Assembly (NCBI GenBank): GCA_947630355.1
Contig: CANRHJ010000053.1
Coordinates: 1-11,388, forward strand
From: Candidatus Gastranaerophilales bacterium
Lineage (GTDB): Bacteria > Cyanobacteriota > Vampirovibrionia > Gastranaerophilales > Gastranaerophilaceae
DNA length: 11,388 nt
Direction of reading: 5' to 3'
This document shows positions 7,509 through 11,388 of the stretch, piece after piece. Every line of letters begins with the position of its first letter. The first letter of the stretch is position 1. The notes beneath the pieces are model-generated. The model was not told where the DNA came from. It ran no database searches and worked only from the letters and a program-made list of their open reading frames with translations. Both the position numbers and the translations under genes were made by a program.

Positions 7509-10136
7509 ATGAAGATTTTTATCAGATTATTTAAGATTATAATAATATTTATTTTAACGGTTCTTCTGCTTTTGTATTTGGCATTCCTGTTTTTACTTCC
7601 TTTTTTATTTAACAATGAGAAGAATATTTGTTTAATTGAAAACTTCATCAGAGAAAAAAAGAATATAAATGTAACTTTTAGTAATTTGAAATTAAAGACA
7701 TATGCTGATTTGTCGCTTAAGTTTAAAAGCGGAGAGATAGAGGTAAAAACATTAAAAAATGAAGATATAGCAAGACTTTCAGATTTGACAACATATTGGA
7801 GCCTGTTTAAAAATGAGCCGGATAAAATTGATTGTGATTATATATATATAAATCCCGTTCACATTAAGGAAATATATTCTAAAAAAGCCCCTTCAAATAA
7901 GCCTTTAACTTTCAATACAGACATTTTACCTTATATCAACGTTAAAGAAATTGTTATAAATAATTATGTTTCGGACAAAGATTACGCAAAAATTGTTATT
8001 AATTATTTGCACGGAATAAAATTAAACGGTATTTATGAAATAATTTTAAAATGTGATGTAGAATCGTCAAAATTAAAGAATAAACTTTATATAGGTGATG
8101 AAGGTCATATAGATATTGATTTTGATGGAATATACGCAGATAATTTGTCAGTATTTTTCGGTAATTCCAAACTTCAATTAACCGGCAAACTATTAGGAAA
8201 TAATAAAAATTCTAATTTGCAAATAAAAGGGAAAAATCTTCCCGTATTCGATTTGGAACAATCTTTGCTTTATTTTCAGAAATTGAAGAAGCCTGATAAA
8301 GTTTTTATTGAAAATTTCTATGATTTTTCGGGCAGCATAGATGTAGACTTGAAATATAAAAATAAAGGTCTTTATGGGGAATGTATCGCAAAAGAATTAT
8401 CCGCAAATACCGTTTTGTTTGGAGTTCCCGTAAAGTTTAATAAAGCCATATTACATTTTGATAACAGAAAAATATACTCGGATTCAAAAGGAACAATAGG
8501 CGGCGAAAAATTGCGTTCTTCTTTTGAATTATATGATTGGGGACTTGAAGGTCAACATGTCAGGGGACGTGTTCAAGCTGATTTGACCGATAAAATCGCT
8601 GATAAATATATACCTGATGCCGGCATTAAAGGTGCTGCCAAAATTGAAGTGAATTATACAGTTAATCACGGAAAGATAGATGTTAATTATCTTCTAAAGT
8701 TGGATAAAGGCAGTGATTTATTTTATAAAAATGCCAATTTAGGGTTGGAGGATGAAAAGAAAACAAAAGTAAAAACTATAAAGCATGATGATAAACTTGA
8801 GATTGTAAGCTATGATTATTCACTTAATAAAGATAATAATTTTATACAAATAATTAAAGGAGATGGCTTAATGCAAAAGAAAAACGGCCATCTTGCGCTT
8901 AAGTATATTACCTGTGAAACAAACTCATATGCTCCGGTATCAGTTACGGGTTCTTTCGGAAAATATGTTAAAGGCGGATATTTCAAAGGTAAATTGTTTT
9001 ATGATGCTGAAGCTGAACAAGTGACTGGAAATTTCTTACTTGCAGAATCTAAATATAAAAATTTCTTTTTGGAAAAAGCGGTAATAAATGCTGATAAGAA
9101 AGACATTAAAATCTTGGCGGAAGGTAAATATGACGGTTATGATTTCAACTGGGATTTAACTGCAAAGAATGATTTTAAGAAAAAAATACATATTTATAAC
9201 ATGTATTTATTCTTAGATGAATTAACGGTAAGAGAAACAAAAACGGTAAAAGAAAGGCATAGTTTCGCCATTCCCGATGAAATTGAAGATGTAAAAATTG
9301 ATATTGATAATTGGCAGATAAAAATGAATAAGATATCTAAAAACAGAATAAAAATAAAAGATATCTTAGTTACGGGGAGTTTAAAAGATGAAATATTTAA
9401 ATTTTCAATTCCCTCTGTATCCTTTGCACAAGGTAAATTGAGCGCAAAAGGTAAATATAATTTCAATAATAATTCTGCCTCTGCGGATTTTTCGGCATCG
9501 AATATTAATTCTAACATAGCTGCGGATGTTTTATTTAATTTACCTGATCAAATACACGGATATGCCGGAGCAAATCTGCATGTACAAACAGGTGCAAATT
9601 TAAAGGATATAAAAGCCCACGCGGATTTTTCAATTAATGACGGATATTTAATAAAACTGGGTAGTACGGAGTTTATTATAAAGAAATCTAAAAAAATTAA
9701 ACGTCCGATAAAAATTAAAATTAAAGATATAATTAACTTGGATATAACAAAAACAAAGGCATTAAGTTCCAATATTAAAGGCAGTTTTGATATTGATAAT
9801 TTTGATATGAAGAATGTTAAGTTAACTTCTCAACAAAAGTATTTATCAATATTAATAGAAGGAAAGTACAATATTAATTCACAGTATGCCGATTTGAAAT
9901 TGTGGGGGAAGTATAACAAAACGGCTGAAAAAGATGTCAGAATATTGTTTATTCCTCTTTCTTGGATAGTTAAAATTGTATTTAAGCCCGAAAATACAAA
10001 AGAGTTATATCAAAATAAACTTGATAAAATACCTTCTATTGTTGCCAAACCTAATGAAGAAAAGACTTTCAGAGTTAGAGTAAAAGGGAATATTAATGAT
10101 AACCGTGTAAAAGTTGAACTTAAAAGTATTATTTGA
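7509..10136 (+). CDS. AsmA-family-like envelope protein with N-terminal membrane anchor
   Basis: This 875-residue protein opens with a short basic segment (MKIFIRLFK) and one long hydrophobic helix at about residues 9-35, then a large non-cytoplasmic region. The post-helix part (YADLSLKFKSGEIEVKT, LTTYWSLFKNEPDKI) resembles the AsmA N-terminal domain, where basis vectors of beta strands begin. The rest alternates short polar/hydrophobic strands rich in K, N, D and Y with repeated turns such as GKLLGNNKNSNLQIKGKNLP, SGSIDVDLKY and GSFDIDNFDMKNVKL. The C-terminus (FRVRVKGNINDNRVKVEL) matches the typical AsmA-like ending. Proteins of this superfamily (AsmA, YhdP, TamB) bridge inner and outer membranes and are linked to phospholipid transport or outer-membrane assembly, so a diderm host is implied. 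Family placement rests on architecture more than strong motifs. It is separated from rpoD by a terminator and probably has its own promoter. It ends in TGA, unlike its TAA neighbours. Confidence 0.75.
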   Translation: MKIFIRLFKIIIIFILTVLLLLYLAFLFLLPFLFNNEKNICLIENFIREKKNINVTFSNLKLKTYADLSLKFKSGEIEVKTLKNEDIARLSDLTTYWSLFKNEPDKIDCDYIYINPVHIKEIYSKKAPSNKPLTFNTDILPYINVKEIVINNYVSDKDYAKIVINYLHGIKLNGIYEIILKCDVESSKLKNKLYIGDEGHIDIDFDGIYADNLSVFFGNSKLQLTGKLLGNNKNSNLQIKGKNLPVFDLEQSLLYFQKLKKPDKVFIENFYDFSGSIDVDLKYKNKGLYGECIAKELSANTVLFGVPVKFNKAILHFDNRKIYSDSKGTIGGEKLRSSFELYDWGLEGQHVRGRVQADLTDKIADKYIPDAGIKGAAKIEVNYTVNHGKIDVNYLLKLDKGSDLFYKNANLGLEDEKKTKVKTIKHDDKLEIVSYDYSLNKDNNFIQIIKGDGLMQKKNGHLALKYITCETNSYAPVSVTGSFGKYVKGGYFKGKLFYDAEAEQVTGNFLLAESKYKNFFLEKAVINADKKDIKILAEGKYDGYDFNWDLTAKNDFKKKIHIYNMYLFLDELTVRETKTVKERHSFAIPDEIEDVKIDIDNWQIKMNKISKNRIKIKDILVTGSLKDEIFKFSIPSVSFAQGKLSAKGKYNFNNNSASADFSASNINSNIAADVLFNLPDQIHGYAGANLHVQTGANLKDIKAHADFSINDGYLIKLGSTEFIIKKSKKIKRPIKIKIKDIINLDITKTKALSSNIKGSFDIDNFDMKNVKLTSQQKYLSILIEGKYNINSQYADLKLWGKYNKTAEKDVRILFIPLSWIVKIVFKPENTKELYQNKLDKIPSIVAKPNEEKTFRVRVKGNINDNRVKVELKSII

Positions 10137-10167
10137 TTTGGTATATTTTTTCATTACAAAATCGCAG

Positions 10168-10181
10168 CACTTTCTAAAGTG
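10168..10181. repeat. Short perfect palindromic element in the intergenic region
   Basis: The 14-bp element cacttt-ct-aaagtg has perfect 6-bp arms about a 2-bp centre, too tight for an RNA hairpin loop and with no following T run, so it is not a terminator. The symmetry suits binding by a dimeric regulator. It is 32 bp after the AsmA-like stop and about 150 bp upstream of the XRE gene; no binding protein can be assigned. Confidence 0.3.
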
Positions 10182-10218
10182 TGTGTCTCCCAACATATAA
10201 ATTTTATTCTCGTATACC

Positions 10219-10238
10219 GTTTAAATTTTTGTTTAAAT
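10219..10238. repeat. Direct repeat of gtttaaat in the intergenic region
   Basis: Two copies of gtttaaat (10219-10226 and 10231-10238) are separated by four T, giving a 12-bp period. A perfect TATAAT follows at 10243-10248, so this could be a regulatory or second promoter area for the downstream regulator. It could equally be chance in AT-rich DNA. Confidence 0.25.
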
Positions 10239-10264
10239 AGTTTATAATATATTTATAGTATTTT

Positions 10265-10310
10265 AATTATACACCTTTGTAGAATTATAACAACACAATC
10301 GTGTATAATT
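10265..10310. promoter_or_regulatory. Inverted repeat overlapping the -10 element of the double-HTH regulator gene
   Basis: aattatacac (10265-10274) and gtgtataatt (10301-10310) form perfect 10-bp inverted arms separated by 26 bp. The right arm contains a perfect TATAAT (10304-10309), which would start transcription about 18 bp before the XRE ATG at 10335. The paired -35 is poor, as is usual for regulated promoters. A protein binding both arms would cover the promoter, so autorepression by the adjacent regulator is the natural inference. The left arm also contains TATAAT on the minus strand, but no gene lies in that direction. Confidence 0.45.
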
Positions 10311-10334
10311 TTTAACAAAGTTTAATATTGTAAA

Positions 10335-10859
10335 ATGATTGCGGAAAATTTAAAAAAAATAAGAAATTTATATAATTATTCACTTGAAGAAATGGCGTTA
10401 TTAATAGAAATACCATCGAGAACACTTGCGGCATACGAAAGAAAAGAGAGAACGCCATCAATTCTGTTGGCTCAAAAACTTGCCGAAAAATTAAATGTTA
10501 ATATAAATTGGTTATTAACAGGTGAAGGGGAAATATTTCAAAAAAGTAATCAAAATATAATAAAAAAAAATAATGAAGTTTTAAATATGTCAAAAAGTAT
10601 AGGGAAAAGGTTAAATTCTCTGTTAATTGACAATAATATATCCGATATTGATTTTTCTAAAATAACCGGTATATCCGAGTCGAGAACTGCAAAATTGATA
10701 TTAGATACCGCATCAATTACATTTGAGGAAATTTGTGCAATAAAAAGTAATTTTGATATTTCAGCAGATTGGCTTTTATTCGGTGAAAAAGAAAGACCTG
10801 AAATATCTCTGTCTGAGGAAGAAATTATAAAACTCAAGGACCTTTTGAGAAAAAATTAA
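10335..10859 (+). CDS. XRE/phage-CI-like transcriptional regulator with two tandem HTH domains
   Basis: The 174-residue protein has two XRE-type DNA-binding domains in one chain. The first, about 5-64, runs LKKIRNLYNYSLEEMALLIE then IPSRTLAAYERKERTPS and ends NINWLLTGEGEIF, the hallmark ending of CI-like repressor N-terminal domains. The second, about 87-151, runs SIGKRLNSLL, ITGISESRTAKLI, ITFEEICAIK and ends ISADWLLFGEKE in the same register, so it looks like a diverged internal duplication. A lysine/asparagine linker (about 70-85) joins them and a short acidic-basic helix closes the protein. There is no peptidase or ligand domain. No Shine-Dalgarno precedes the ATG; this start is chosen because it places the first helix as in other family members. 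An inverted repeat over its -10 suggests autoregulation. It may be a domesticated phage-type repressor, but no phage genes surround it. Its stop overlaps the convergent gene's stop. Target genes are unknown. Confidence 0.85.
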   Translation: MIAENLKKIRNLYNYSLEEMALLIEIPSRTLAAYERKERTPSILLAQKLAEKLNVNINWLLTGEGEIFQKSNQNIIKKNNEVLNMSKSIGKRLNSLLIDNNISDIDFSKITGISESRTAKLILDTASITFEEICAIKSNFDISADWLLFGEKERPEISLSEEEIIKLKDLLRKN

Positions 10860-11104
10860 ATTTTTTGCTTTAAATCACCGTTATATGTGTTTATTCTTAC
10901 GTCATTAATTTGTTCAATAGTATTGTTTAAATTAAAATATCTGTGGTCTATTTTCTTACATATTTTATTAATTTTGGAATTGATATATAAAAGAGAAAAA
11001 ACATTAAATAGAATAGAGATAACAATAATAAAAATTACTATGTTAATTTTTTCGCGCAACAATTCTTTTATACTTAAATTTAATTCCAGAAAGATATTTG
11101 GCAT
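10856..11104 (-). CDS. Small single-pass membrane protein of unknown function
   Basis: This is an 82-residue protein. A short amphipathic N-terminus (PNIFLELNLSIKELLREK) precedes one strongly hydrophobic helix at about 20-41 (INIVIFIIVISILFNVFSLL). A basic stretch (SKINKICKKIDHR) and a soluble C-terminal tail with helical potential follow (FNLNNTIEQINDVRINTYNG). I do not recognise the family. The strand choice is supported by a good ribosome binding site, aggag about 7 nt before the ATG, whereas the overlapping plus-strand frame (10887-11108) has none. Its start is 28 bp downstream of the ribH stop on the same strand, so co-transcription with ribH is plausible. The TTAA at 10856-10859 provides the stop for both this gene and the convergent XRE gene. 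Confidence 0.65.
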   Translation of the reverse strand: MPNIFLELNLSIKELLREKINIVIFIIVISILFNVFSLLYINSKINKICKKIDHRYFNLNNTIEQINDVRINTYNGDLKQKI

Positions 11105-11132
11105 TTAATACTCCTAACGGTAAGAATGTCAA

Positions 11133-11288
11133 TTAAAGTTTAGTTACCAAATTAGCCATTTCAATAGCGGATTTGGCTGCATCGGCACCTTTATTTCCGG
11201 ATTTAGTACCTGCTCTTTCAATAGCCTGTTCAATGTTTTCGCAGGTTAAAACGCCGAATATAACAGGAATACCTGTTTCTGCGTTTAG
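11133..11288 (-). pseudogene. ribH: 6,7-dimethyl-8-ribityllumazine synthase, C-terminal fragment, broken at a junction
   Basis: RibH condenses 5-amino-6-ribitylamino-uracil with 3,4-dihydroxy-2-butanone 4-phosphate in the penultimate step of riboflavin synthesis. About 51 C-terminal residues are readable on the minus strand, including ETGIPVIFGVLTCENIEQ, then AIERAGTKSGNKGADAA and SAIEMANL, ending KL-stop at 11133. These are the classic last-third motifs of the ~155-residue enzyme. Upstream of about 11288 the frame no longer matches RibH and meets a stop at 11334-11336 after some 15 unrelated codons, without a start. The N-terminal two thirds, including the catalytic histidine region, are absent. 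Because the adjoining bases encode a different protein on the other strand, this may be an intact chromosomal gene cut by a misassembly, not a true pseudogene. The identity of the fragment is secure; its status is not. Confidence 0.88.
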
Positions 11289-11289
11289 G

Positions 11290-11388
11290 AATGACGCAAA
11301 TTTAGAAGAGATAAATTTCCCTGATACTTTAAATTATATTGATGAAGGTGCATTTTCCTATTGTTCAAAGCTTAAATCAATAAAACTC
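11290..11388 (+). CDS. Fragment of a BspA-like leucine-rich-repeat (LRR_5) protein, open at the window end
   Basis: The last 33 codons read without a stop on the plus strand, out of frame with and opposite to ribH. They read NDANLEEINFPDTLNYIDEG then AFSYCSKLKSIKL. This is the treponemal/BspA-type leucine-rich repeat pattern: NLEEI..P.TL..I...AF..CS.LKSI.L, nearly one and a half repeats. Such repeats occur in large surface or secreted adhesin-like proteins. The frame stays open leftward to an ATG at 11233, but that part is antisense ribH, so the real coding match begins at about 11278-11290, where SAFRND still fits the repeat. There is no start, ribosome binding site or signal peptide for it here. 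It is an internal piece of a gene whose body is outside this window. Confidence 0.65.

Noticed and set aside
9194..9517. Minus-strand frame of 107 codons inside the AsmA-like gene
   Set aside because: It lies wholly within a long, well-supported gene, and the translation shows no family pattern or ribosome binding site.
10137..10334. Possible tRNA, small RNA or riboswitch in the AsmA-XRE intergenic region
   Set aside because: No cloverleaf, no GC-rich conserved core and no terminator-like hairpin with a T run. Only short palindromes and direct repeats are visible.
10887..11108. Plus-strand open frame of 73 codons with hydrophobic content
   Set aside because: It is the antisense of the small membrane protein gene, has no ribosome binding site, and its hydrophobicity follows from the AT-rich complement. 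The minus-strand frame has aggag at the right distance.
11233..11388. Genuine new gene starting at ATG 11233 and running into the LRR
   Set aside because: The first 15 or so codons are antisense to the highly conserved ribH end, so the open frame there is coincidental. Only the part from about 11278 matches a leucine-rich repeat.

Overview
This is a strongly AT-rich bacterial window using the standard code (TAA, with TGA ending one gene) and made mostly of housekeeping genes. It carries a membrane pyrophosphatase, a dgt-dnaG-rpoD cluster of the kind common in Clostridia and related lineages, a Cys4 ribosomal protein L28, and a large AsmA-like protein that implies an outer membrane. This mix of low GC, a Gram-positive-style primase/sigma operon and a diderm envelope protein fits a gut Melainabacteria/Gastranaerophilales (non-photosynthetic cyanobacterial relative). 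That assignment is an inference from gene content and style, not a proven taxonomy.

Layout. 1-1399 (+) is the C-terminal two thirds of a K+-independent-type membrane pyrophosphatase (hppA). It converges on a pentapeptide-repeat gene (1454-1975, -) with one bidirectional terminator between them. An HD-domain signalling protein that has lost its GYP loop (2161-2949, +) converges on rpmB (3041-3232, -), again with a bidirectional terminator between, preceded by a long bulged hairpin. An AT-rich divergent intergenic region then leads into the operon dgt (3400-4437), dnaG (4441-6315), rpoD (6330-7442), which ends in a strong intrinsic terminator. Next comes the AsmA-like envelope gene (7509-10136), whose best promoter would start the transcript at or within a base or two of the ATG. 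A 198-bp intergenic stretch with several symmetric elements precedes a double-HTH XRE regulator (10335-10859). The regulator converges, with overlapping stop codons, on a small single-pass membrane protein (10856-11104, -), which lies 28 bp downstream of the 3' end of ribH (-).

The last ~100 bp are anomalous. The ribH reading frame is broken off about 51 codons before its stop, and the sequence switches to the opposite strand coding for a BspA-like leucine-rich repeat. This is a discordant junction: either a chimeric contig end or a real rearrangement. I see no clear new multi-gene system. The points most worth checking are the ribH/LRR junction, the double-HTH regulator with its 10-bp inverted repeat over the -10 element, the divergent pyrophosphatase, the GYP-less HD protein, and the insertion in the primase TOPRIM domain.
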